From NCBI GenBank assembly GCA_029641185.1, contig JAPWGK010000021.1:620001-684000 (forward strand): DNA of 64,000 bases. The letters are read 5' to 3'. The stretch's first letter is position 1, and the number at the start of each line of letters is the position of its first letter. The translations under genes and the position numbers were made by a program. The stretch is from Pseudofabraea citricarpa (lineage: Eukaryota; Ascomycota; Leotiomycetes; Helotiales; Dermateaceae). Of this stretch, positions 35,662-45,451 are shown one piece after another. The notes beneath the pieces were generated by a model that made no database searches, had not been told where the DNA came from, and saw only the letters and a program-made list of their open reading frames with translations.

Positions 35662-35667
35662 CACGTG
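35662..35667. promoter_or_regulatory. CACGTG palindrome upstream of the 573-aa gene
   Basis: GGTCACGTGATT, containing the octamer TCACGTGA, a Cbf1-type bHLH site in fungi, 66 bp before the likely start codon in the short gap after the RasGAP gene. Binding is inferred only from the motif. Confidence 0.45.
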
Positions 35668-35732
35668 ATTACGATCCTAGTAAGAACGCGTCGGCGCGTC
35701 CAACGTCCAGGCAACTCCACAGCCTTGCGATA

Positions 35733-37500
35733 ATGAGCCGGTCTGATTCTTCTTCGAGTTCTCGAAACTCTTTTCATACTGCCCCTCCATCACCTGAGTC
35801 TATGACCTCTGGAGACATATGGCCAGGCATCAAGCACGAGGTTCCAGAGATGGTAGACTACCGCCCCGCCAAACAGCTTCCACGAGAACTTCGGGTACAA
35901 TGCGGGATATATTTGAATGAGAGACTTTGTAGGTTTTCCCATCCTTGGGAGAAAAGGACTGACAGTAAAGACTCTGCCGGGCTGGCTCTTCTCACGAATC
36001 TTCTCGCCGCTGGTGCTTCTAGTCCGAATTCTACACTCCCTTCTTTTATTCCTACCCCACTACAAATCGAATTTATTGCGACCCTTACCGTACATCCTTT
36101 CAATACAATGAACGACCTACCAGAGGACAATCATGAGGTCGCATCCGCAGCTATGGCCCTCCTTCGAAGTATCCTATCCATCGTCGGTCCGATAAATGGA
36201 AACCTTGCTGAAGCACTTGAGTTTACATCCAAGAACAAGAATACAAGACGCGGGAGACATACATACGACTCTGATGATGCAAATAGTGATTCAGAAGACG
36301 AGAGAAGCACCATGAATAATACTCTTTCCGGGAAAGAAAGTCTGAGATATCGAGCAGTAGATTTCTGGCATGTTGTGGGTTGGGCTTTTAACTGCAGTAT
36401 TAGATATAGAGAGAGGTGGGTATACTGGAAAACATGGCTGGAATTCATGTTCGACGTACTGGATGCTGATTGGGAGGCGAGGGAGAAGTCAGACTTTGAA
36501 GCTTACAAGCTAAGAAAAGCAAAGGCTCCCAAAGCGGTGATCGAATGGAAGGCTTTGCAGGAATCAATGCTGGTTAGATATCTTTCGGATATCCGAGGTC
36601 GATCAGCAGGAATTAGACGGGTCATCAAGACAGCCTTCGCAGATGGTTGTCATGATTCCCTAAAGGCATATCCGGCAGTCTTTGACAATGAAATACGAAG
36701 TAGCCAAAAGAGAAAGCGAAACGAGGACATTGCGACGGAGCACAAGTTTAATCTTCATGACGATGAAGACGATATGTTTACATCGTCGCAGACAGCGGAA
36801 CAGATTGATGAGGATATGACTGAGGAGGAGATGGAGAGATTATCATTACTAGGGGGACTGGAATCGATTCACCTCCGTCAACGCCTTTTGGGACTTGTAA
36901 GTTTAATTGACACAGTACCAGACTTATTGCTAACTGTTATAGCTATCTCGTCTTGCTGTAACTTTACCTGAGTATCTCGATTCTGGTAAAGAGATTTTTA
37001 AGATCTATGTGGATCATCTGAAGGTTGCCCCCCTCCAGGCATTCTCTCTTTTTGTCTCTCCATCAATGAGATACTCATTTATTCCCGAAGTTCTGTGTTC
37101 CCTTGACCAAGTCTTATTATTACGGATGCTTCCAGGAAATGTTCCCAAATCAAAAATGAAGAATGACGAAATATCGCAAGAACTCATGGAGCAACGCTAT
37201 CTACCTCATTGTGCAAATACGAGCTCTATCGAGGACAATGCCAAACACTCCATTCTGGTCGAGAGCTTGCTGAGATTATTCTTGGTTTCTGACTGCTGCC
37301 TAGACTACACACCTGAACTAGTGGATGCGGTGGAAAGGGGCATTGCGGCTCGTGAAGCCAAGCTCATCGTGAAACCTGACAGACGAAGGAAGGTTCCTGT
37401 TGTACAGAGCAAGGAGGATGCTGCTGAGATACTGGTACTAAAAGCAAGCTCTGCGCGTTTGAGGGCCCTTCTTGTTTGGGCCAAGAGGTCCAACACTTGA
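35733..37500 (+). CDS. uncharacterised conserved-looking fungal protein, 573 aa
   Basis: Two exons, 35733-36896 and 36943-37500, 46-bp intron. I do not recognise the family. The N-terminus is Ser-rich (MSRSDSSSSSRNSFHTAPPS), followed by a folded-looking part rich in Trp, Leu and aromatic residues (RAVDFWHVVGWAFNCSIRYR, RWVYWKTWLEFMFDVLDADW, VRYLSDIRGRSAGIRRVIKT). A basic/acidic linker (QKRKRNEDIA, HDDEDDMF, EDMTEEEMERL) leads to a second helical block (FSLFVSPSMRYSFIPEVLCS) and a basic C-terminal helix (RLRALLVWAKRS). No signal peptide or membrane helix is seen. The KRKR cluster could be a nuclear signal (inference). The frame is open 34 codons upstream to another ATG at 35631-35633, but the CACGTG site and the short gap favour 35733. 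It ends convergent to RAD3. Confidence 0.8.
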
Positions 37501-38054
37501 AGGTAAAAAAGACATGGAGAACATCAAAGCTCTGTACTCGAACCAAACGAGATTAACGGTATCATTCTGAGTATTATTATCTAAACGTCCGGGACATAAA
37601 AGGTACGCGTTCTTTGGTTTCAAAATTACACCTAAGCTGAGGATATTGACAGCTGATTCAGCGCCCACATTCAGCTTTTTGGAGGCCCACACCAGACTAA
37701 CTACCTAGATAGATGACCGTGTGCTGGCTAGTATTCATCTATCCTCAAGACATCATTCAAGAAATCGACTCATAGAGCTCATGTACGAACGTCTCATCGG
37801 TTCCGATTTCCCTTTTAGAGGACAGATTCAGGCCAAGAAATACCTCCTCTGTAGTTAAAGAGGTGTATGACCAGACCAAGTCGAATGTCAATCAACGCCG
37901 CAAAGTTTGGTCACAATCAGAAGTGTTATGGGTAGGATTAAGAGTAGAATGAATGAAGATATATTTTGACTCCGTTAAATTCCATTTTCCCACCAATAAT
38001 GCATGATAGTCCTACAAGTTGATTTTCCAGCATTTCCTAATTTAAGGCTCGGTT
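37501..38054. other. convergent intergenic region before RAD3
   Basis: 554 bp shared 3' flank of the 573-aa gene and RAD3. AT-rich, no supportable coding sequence or RNA gene. Confidence 0.4.
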
Positions 38055-40843
38055 TTATTGCCCCAGATCCATCATGCCCGCCTCCAGTTCATCGTCGTCA
38101 AAGCCATCTTCGTCTATACCAAGCATCCTTTGAGCAGTAGCGCCATCGATCTGGTTCACCTCAGTCATCTGTGCCTCTCTTAATTCCCGGATGCTTTCTT
38201 CCTCCTGCTTCTCCTTGTGCTTCTCAAGATCCTTGATGGTCCATGTACTGATACCTTCCTGGTCTCTAGGCTTGAAGGGCTGGGCCATCTGTCTCAAGAA
38301 TTTCTTTGCACTTCCCACCGCCATGTCAGTACTCAAGTTCACCTCGCTATCCAGGATGGCCTGATTGATCCATTTTGGCAGCTGGCTCCTCTTCTTCAGA
38401 AACCTTCGATCGGCTAACACCATGATTCCGTAATCATCCTTTCCTCTGATGACACGTCCCAGACATTGCGCAGCATGTCGCATGGCGTCGAAGGAGAGGA
38501 AGTCGTTTTCTTTGATGCGGTACGTCTCTCGGAGGAACTCCAGGCGTGCTTTCAGAATTCGTGATTCCGTGTACTGGAAAGGAACGCCAATGCACAGCAC
38601 AGTACGCCCGTACTGGTGGTCGAAATCAATACCTTCGCTGACCTTTCCTCGAGCTACACAAAGCAGGATGGCTCCGCGGCCATTGCAGCATGCTGTTCGG
38701 TATGTTTCGAGCGCCAGCGAAGTTTCCTGCGCGTCGGGTGTTTCAACCAGAATGAGTTTGTATTTCCAAACCTCGTCTAGAATCCCCATCCCTTGCCACA
38801 TACTAATGATTGACTCCATGTAGAGATACGAAGGGAAGAACACGACCATGCCATCTGGCGTCAGCTTGGAAAACTCTGTAAGTAGATTTCCATAGTTTCG
38901 GACAACGGATGGTTCATTTCGAACTTGGAATCCGGAAGAAATTGCGACTTGATCTGAACCTCGAGTTACAATCATAGGCAAGAAAGACCTTCGAGCTAGG
39001 GTCATTGGATACGATTCCATAACTACGGTGCTGAATCCTAGCATCCTGGGGTACATTTCAAGAGGAGAGATGGTTCCAGATGTGATGATGACGGAACTGA
39101 AACGATCAAAGACTGGTTTAATGGCGATTGCAGCATCAAGGCAAGTGAAATGTAAGACAGGGTTTGGAACTTCGGCGGTATCCGATTCGTAAGGTTCAAG
39201 GATGAGCAAGAATCCTTTCTCATATGTAGCTACAAGTGTTGCAAATGTTGCAACCTCTTGGAGTGGCTGGTAGTCTTCGATATTTGTAAGTTCGAGCGTT
39301 CGGACAAGTGATGTTAATCGTTCAGCACAAAATCTCAAGGGTTTCTTTTCAATAAAAGTGTATTCCTTAAGATGTGCAAGAAACGAGGGTGGTGTTTCTG
39401 AGATAACTTGACGAACTCTCATTCGGGTCTTGGTTGTGTTAGCTTGTCTAGTACGGCTTGGAATCAACACACCTTCAGATATTCAACAAATCGCTTTAAG
39501 AAGGCTACAAAGTGTTCAGCTCTTCTTATGTTTCCCGGTACTGCTTCTTTCAAAAGATCGTCGGGGAGTGCTGGCACACGTTAGCAATTATTGCAACTAG
39601 GCAACAAAGAAGAACTCACCTGGATTTGACATAAAAGCATCCTCTTCACGAGCCTCGTCTGCGTCCCTTAGCCCTTCCACGAGCTTTGCATACTCGTTCT
39701 TCAGCTTGTCTGCATCACTGTCTTTCATCTCCAATATCTTTTGCTCCAGATTTTGAGCTCCCCGAGTAGCTTTTCGTAATGAGTCCTCTGTAATATCAGT
39801 ACTCAAAGATTCAATGCAAACGTTATCGATATTATGTGCTTCGTCGAAGACCACTATGCAGTCCTTTGATAGCTCCTTAGATACTCTTTCTGCGATTTTG
39901 GGGTCGAGTAAATAATGGTAAGAATAAATGATAACGTTGCAGAATGACATCATCCGCCTGGAGGTGAAATATGGGCACTGCTTGTGTTCCTCGCCATACC
40001 TCATGATTCCGTCAAGAGTCCAGACTCCATTTGGAATTAGATTATGAGGTTCGAGTAGATCCAGATTCTGAAATAACGGGTTAGCCTTGCAAAGACGCAA
40101 AATGGAGTTCCATACATCGTGGTAAATGCACACTGGAACATCTTCACCCCTCTCCTTTTTCTCCTTCACAAAGCCTGCAGTAAGACTTCTGCATCTTGCA
40201 TCAACTACCGCACCACTCTTTTCTCGTTTGACGGACGGATGGAGGCATAGATTCTTTCGACTTGTCAATCCTAAACCTCGAAACTCTTCGACTCGTCCCA
40301 ACTGTTCCGCACGGTACTTCATTAGAGCTTTCAATTCAGCGAGAGCCTTTTCGATCTCTGACATGGTACCTGCAGAAAATCAACAACCGTCTTTTCCTTT
40401 GGACGTGTGCGTGATTCACTCACGTGAACAGTAGATGAGCTTTCGATGTTCCGGATAATACTGCTGGTATGCTATGATCAGTGACAGTAGGGACACGGTC
40501 TTTCCTGTCCCCGAGGGCATCTCCAACACACAATGTCCGCCTGCATCAAGAGTGCCTGCAGTTTGTCAGCATCGAGCTATGGGTCTGAACGGAAGCCCTA
40601 CGTTTGAGGTCACACATGTAGCTTTGAAGGCTGTCAGTAACAACTCAGTCACAAGGAACGCATCACTTACGCATATTGTTCTGGGTTCATGGTCAGCATC
40701 ATCAGCGCAGCTGTTTAGGCGTGGAATCATACCTGGATAGATCCGGGGGTAGGGGAAAAGGACAGGCAAATCACTGAAATTTTGTCAGTAATTTCCCTAG
40801 CCGTCATCAGATAGGAGATTCCATACTCAATATTGAACTTCAT
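38055..40843 (-). CDS. RAD3: RAD3/XPD (ERCC2) 5'-3' DNA helicase of TFIIH
   Basis: Eight exons, in gene order: 40827-40843, 40733-40773, 40671-40680, 40602-40621, 40424-40555, 39620-40369, 39473-39570 and 38055-39428; 813 aa. It is the superfamily 2 iron-sulfur helicase of TFIIH, needed for nucleotide-excision repair and structurally for transcription initiation. The start reads [20 protein letters not shown]. Walker A is MPSGTGKT (about 43-50), followed by LIYCSRT. Likely Fe-S ligands are Cys115 (NLCLHP), Cys133 (DARC), Cys154 (VPVC) and a fourth in KQCPYF. The DEAH box is [10 protein letters not shown] (near 247-256). Helicase domain 2 has [20 protein letters not shown] and [16 protein letters not shown]. 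The exons at 40671-40680 (10 nt) and 40602-40621 (20 nt) are exceptionally short but are required to encode QYAYMCDLKR. Introns 40622-40670 and 39429-39472 end in AAG. Confidence 0.95.
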
Positions 40844-41490
40844 CTTGACCAATAGCCGGGCAAAAGCCGATGTAGATGAAGTTGGAGAAGGAGAAGAGAT
40901 TTGGACGGCGATTCGAGGTTATTTGCAGTTGCCTGCCATCTGCGCAAGGCTGAATTGAAGTCTTATCGATAAGGAGTGAACCGAGTAGTTCTGGACTAGG
41001 TCCACGCTCGGAGGTTGTAAAAACACCCTTGTACGGTAATATAATACCTCGGAGGGTGTAGAAAAATAATGTATAAAAAAGAAATCTGGTTAGTTAGGAA
41101 TACTTAGGGATAGTTAGGGTCTGCTAAGGTTACTCCGGGACGGCGAGAGTCCCACTACCCGAATACGATATCACATGGATTAAAGTTATTACGGTGCCGG
41201 TGTCGGTCTCCTCCAACCACAAGATCGATATTTCTCACCATCATCTACTACCAGTACCAACCTTTATGCCGTACTAATAAGTCATCTTATGGTAGCAATA
41301 CAGTCATGGATCATCAGGCATCCTACAATCCCGGGAGCGTGCCAGCAGAGTTTAAACTTCGCATATTAAGTTCACGTCCGTGCATTTGCTACGCAAGCCG
41401 CTCTAAGACTCCTATATCTTGAGGCTGATCTCTTTCCTTCTCGCAATCATCTCTGTAAGTGATCCAACCTTGCTGCAAAAAGTTATCAAC
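40844..41490. promoter_or_regulatory. divergent region RAD3 / cytochrome P450
   Basis: 647 bp between head-to-head genes. A TATAAA-like run lies near 41070-41085, and the rest is AT-rich from about 41030. No gene seen. The frame that opens at 41419 extends the P450 N-terminus upstream, but the hydrophobic anchor starts properly at the ATG at 41491. Confidence 0.4.
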
Positions 41491-43505
41491 ATGGCAGTAT
41501 TCCTTGAAATTTTCACTGAAGGAAGTCTTTTGACTATTTTCGTCACTTCTATTGTCCTGGCATTCGTCATCACCTGTTATCTTTTCCTTTTCACCTCTGA
41601 CTCGTTGTCGAATATACCTCGTATCCGGAACGCTGGAAACACTCGTTTCGGTATACAAGCACGACTAGACTATCTTACTGACTGCCGGCAGCTGTATCTA
41701 GACGCGTACAAAAAGGTATTTTAGCCAGCTTGGGTGCCTGGCTTCCCTGATTAATCAAGAATAGTATTCAAAACATGGGATAGTATGTGCTGTGCCAGGA
41801 TTTGGGTTTCTGGAAGAAGTCATAATACCCAACACATCCTTCCGATGGTTCACGGCGCAGCCAGAAAGCGTAGTCGGGGTTTATGAATCCTTCGCCGATT
41901 TGGACAAGGCAGAATGGACTTTTGGACATACAAAATTCATCATGAATCCTTGGGGCGGAAACTTAGTCCGTACGCAGATGGGACGTGTTCTTGAGAATTT
42001 GGCTGCTGCCATCAACGACGAGTAAGTGGGTTGAGTTGACCAATCCTAGCTCCAGAGCCCCAAAAGACTATATACTTTCCCGTCCCTGTTCGATCCATCA
42101 TATCTTATGCCATGGGTCCGCAACAAGCGTTCACTGAGGATTTGAGGGGTATTAAACTTCTCAAATTCATTCGCTGCTTTCGAGCTTCAAAATGTTGTCC
42201 AATGATCTAAGTGGGTTTTATTGACATACTAAATAACGAAGCAATTTACTAGTTACTAGCATACCTCGAAATATAAGTTTTGCCATAGTTCGTCCGCCAG
42301 GGCCATATACCTCATCTAAACAACCGCTAATTCTATTGTCGTTAGGCTTGACCATGCATTTAACATGTGGATAGGGGGAAGAGATGATGAGTGGACAGAG
42401 GTGGAGGTTATGACGTCTATGAAGTTCATCGTAGCACAAGCTTCCACTAGATTTACTCTTGGAACCTCACTTTGTAGGTCTTGGCCAGAAACCCCTGGAA
42501 TTTTGCTGATAGCATCCAGGTCGTGATAATGACTATCTGCGAACCACCATCAAATGGCTCGACTGGTTTGTTCCACTAGCTGCCATGATTGGCCTTGTGC
42601 CTCGCTTTGTACGGCCTTTGATGGCACCTGTGATGGCATTGCCAGTCCACTACCTCACATGGAAGATTAAGAACGCCTTTGAGCCAGTGTTTAATGAACG
42701 AATGGCTCTCTTACAGAATCCCAATATCAACACTGCAGATGAACCTCAAGATCATCTTCAAATGATGCTTCGATATGCTGAGAATCATGAGCCAGATGAA
42801 TTTAATCTCCATGATATGACACGCCGATTGATGGTGGCCAATTTCGGTTCTTATCATCAAACTGGCATTGCTCTGACAAATACTGTGCTTAATATCATTG
42901 CATCGGACCCAGAATACAACACGATATCAATCATTCGAGAAGAGATATCCTCTGTCATAGATCAACTGGGTGACAAGACTTGGACCAAGGCTGGAGTGTC
43001 AAAGATGCTGCAGCTTGATAGCATACTCCGGGAGACGCTCCGATTACATTCCTTTGGCAACCGAAGTATACTTCGAAAGATACTTGTCGATGACTTCAAA
43101 GCGGAAGATGGAACACATATCCCTAAAGGCGCAAACGTCTCTATGTTCTCATATACCGCTCAGACCGACGAAGAAGTTTATGAAGATTCTTTCAACTTTG
43201 ACCCTTTCCGGTTCTCTAAGATGAGGGAAGCCACCTCGGAAACTTCTGAGGCATCGAAGAATAACGTAACTTTCGTTTCAACAGGCCCTCACTATCTACC
43301 TTTCGGGCATGGAAAGCATGCCTGCCCCGGCCGCTTCCTTGTTGAATTCGAGCTTAAAATGATAGTAGCATACTTGGTACAGAATTACGATATTGCATTT
43401 CCGGAACGATATAGAGGCCAAAGACCGGAAACAAAGTGGGTTGCTGAGGCCAGCTTTCCGGATAGTTCAGCCAAGATGAGAGTCCGAAGAAGAAAAGCAG
43501 TTTAG
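41491..43505 (+). CDS. cytochrome P450 monooxygenase
   Basis: Four exons, 41491-41715, 41765-42021, 42346-42473 and 42520-43505; 531 aa. It is a microsomal class P450 using NADPH-cytochrome P450 reductase. One N-terminal membrane anchor is visible (LLTIFVTSIVLAFVITCYLF). The K-helix is ETLR (Glu375/Arg378) and the heme loop FGHGKHACPGR, with Cys472 as thiolate ligand. The I-helix position reads FGSYHQTG, resembling the fungal HTT-type rather than the common AGxDT. The overall layout recalls fungal terpenoid or indole-diterpene P450s (ent-kaurene-oxidase-like). That is inference; the substrate is unknown. Introns are 49, 324 and 46 bp, and the 324-bp one is out of scale for the window. The third junction uses donor TTT/GTAGGT to give TSLCRDNDYL. 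The gene stands alone at the border of a transposon-bearing AT-rich island, with no biosynthetic cluster around it. Confidence 0.87.
42022..42345 (+). other. oversized 324-bp intron of the P450 gene
   Basis: The donor GTAAGT and acceptor GTTAG (preceded by CTAAT) join ...AAINDE to LDHAF... in frame. Inside, an 18-bp segment at the donor (42023-42040) is nearly repeated at 42208-42225 (15 of 18 identical), consistent with an insertion or partial duplication that enlarged an ordinary short intron. It contains a short open stretch (about 42053-42208) without recognisable coding. Confidence 0.6.
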
Positions 43506-44090
43506 ATTTCGACGGGGCCTGGAACACTTACTATGCTTCTGTGCAAATTAAGCAACTTTGCAAATTCAAAGTAGATCTCGTATGTGTTTCCCATTTATGT
43601 CAAATGGAGGGATTCAGGAGAATTGGTCGTGTATACATTTTATTATTAGGATCTCAATTTCTATTCTAACCGAGTTCGTTATGCGAAGGGAGGCAATCAG
43701 GTCATGGCAAAAAAAGACACGGGAAATACTGAGCACATGGCAACCTCGATGGTCGAATGAGTGAGAGTGATATTTTACGCAAGCTATTATTCGATCTGCG
43801 AACACATCTCTTTCATAAATCTTTATTCTTATTATCAACCAACATAATTCAATAGTCTTAAGACTTGTTGTAGCAATGCAGCTGCATATTTTATTGCTGC
43901 CTCTGGAGCAACCCTATTGTGACGTTTCACATACAAAGAAGGTTCTCTTTTGATTACTAGACAATAATCACCATGCTTCATCCTGCCTTTTCAGTCACCA
44001 GTTCGTCAAAGCCATGTCGTAATGTTATTTTAAGCGAGGCGTTGTGACGAATCCTACCCACGGTTCATCTTTATTCGGGTAAGCAATATA
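43506..44090. other. 3' flank of P450, left part of AT-rich island
   Basis: 585 bp, no supportable gene. Two short open stretches on opposite strands (43558-43764, 43614-43838) overlap each other and have no family resemblance. Confidence 0.4.
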
Positions 44091-44114
44091 CAGTCACCTC
44101 CACTAAGTATTAGC
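44091..44114 (+). repeat. left terminal inverted repeat of the Tc1-like element
   Basis: It begins CAGTCACCTCCACTAAGTAT and is preceded by TA at 44089-44090. It pairs with 45428-45451 over the inner 12 bases exactly and several outer ones. Confidence 0.75.
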
Positions 44115-44199
44115 TATTCCGAAAATCACCCGAATTTGAATATATAACCTCTATATTACTTTTCTTATTCCTACAAGTAAATCTCTATAGAATTCTATA

Positions 44200-45380
44200 A
44201 TAAATAGCTTAAAAGAATTAGAAAAAGTACCAGATTTTTGTCCTAAATATATAAATCTATATAATTCCTTAATATTTTATATACTACCCTTTTGTAGCTA
44301 GAATTACCTCTATTCTTCGTAGTATACTCTCTATCAAGTTATTAATAAAACTCTAGGGAATAGAGTTCCACGTAACCTGTAAAGCTTCCTCTATAATCTT
44401 TCGATCCTCTTCTAAAGTTCCCTTATAGTTACGGAGCTCTAGAAATATATTATAGAGCCTCTTTTTTAGTTCCTACCAGAGGTTTTTAATAGGATTTAGA
44501 TTAGGAGAGTAAGGAGGCTAATTACTAACTAGAATACCTATATCCCTAAACCATCTAGCTACCTTTTTAGCGTTATAGATAGGGGCGTTATCTTACACAA
44601 ATATACGCCCTGGTTCCTATATTCGAGAGATCTGATCCTCTAAAACCTTAAGATATAAGTTCGCTAAATACCTAAACTTCTTAGATTCAAAATCCCGATC
44701 TATTATATATAAATCTGACTTCCTACTATACCAAATATATACCTAGGTTATAACCTTTAAGTTCTTTCCAGTTCCATATATCTGAACCTTATCTGGATCC
44801 TATTTCTAGGCCGGGGTTCCCTATACCTACTCCTGCTATTTTCTTTTGCCTTTCTTACAGGAATACTTGTTAGAAAACATATATTTGATCTAGTCCTAGA
44901 TAGTCTAGTTCTTTTTTAGCTCGTACTAAGCAAATCTCCTATCTGCTACCTTCTATATAAGCTCTAGGCGGCGTTTATAACGCTATTTGCGGATATAGTA
45001 TTCGTTAAGAAGTTAGCGTATCCGTATATTCCCTATATCCGTACTATAAGCTTCGCGGACCTCTACGTACGTATCCTTTAGATATTTCCGCATATAAGAT
45101 AGGATAGATCGAAGAGTACGTTCTAAATATAGTTTTAGCCTGCCGGTTCGAGGGAGAGAGGCTTTATTCGTACGAAGAATTTGAAAGGCAAGAGTACCCC
45201 GAATAGCCCCGCGGCTATACTTAAAGACTTATTCGATTCGTGCTAGATTTATACCTAGAGTTTCGGCCGCTTCGATCCTTCCTCGATCGTATAGTAATAA
45301 TTTAGAACCTCTGGTCCTGTTTCTAGAAATTGGAGTAAAGGGAATACGTCGGCGTTATATTTTGATCAATAGTAAACTGG
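44200..45380 (-). pseudogene. Tc1-like transposase, multiply stopped
   Basis: Recognisable transposase remnant. The N-terminal part resembles a helix-turn-helix region (LYDRGRIEAAETLGINLARI), and the C-terminal DDE part contains DNAPIYNAKKV and PPYSPNLNPIKNL. More than ten in-frame stops interrupt it, several at places where the family has Trp. It cannot encode a working enzyme. The boundaries are approximate. Confidence 0.8.
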
Positions 45381-45427
45381 GTGGGAGGGAGTATTCGACG
45401 CGACTTTTCGTGTTTTATAGGTTTTCG

Positions 45428-45451
45428 GCTAATACTTAGCGTATAGTACTA
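45428..45451 (-). repeat. right terminal inverted repeat of the Tc1-like element
   Basis: Reverse complement begins TAGTACTATACGCTAAGTAT. It is followed on the plus strand by TA at 45452-45453, the target-site duplication. Confidence 0.75.

Larger units (their letters stand above)
44091..45451 (-). mobile_element. RIP-degraded Tc1/mariner-type DNA transposon
   Basis: A complete but dead element of 1361 bp. The ends are 24-bp imperfect inverted repeats (44091-44114 and 45428-45451) sharing the inner core CTAAGTATTAGC, and both sides are flanked by a TA dinucleotide, the Tc1/mariner target. Read on the minus strand, the interior encodes a broken Tc1-like transposase. The stretch DNAPIYNAKKVARWF is followed by PPYSPNLNPIKNLW and ELKKRL, the C-terminal part of the DDE catalytic core. 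Many Trp codons are now TAG, and the element is much richer in AT than the genes, the footprint of repeat-induced point mutation (C to T). The inference is an old insertion inactivated by genome defence. Confidence 0.85.

Noticed and set aside
42053..42208. Short open stretch inside the large P450 intron as an extra exon
   Set aside because: No donor/acceptor pair joins it in frame, while removing the whole 324 bp gives a continuous, P450-like sequence.
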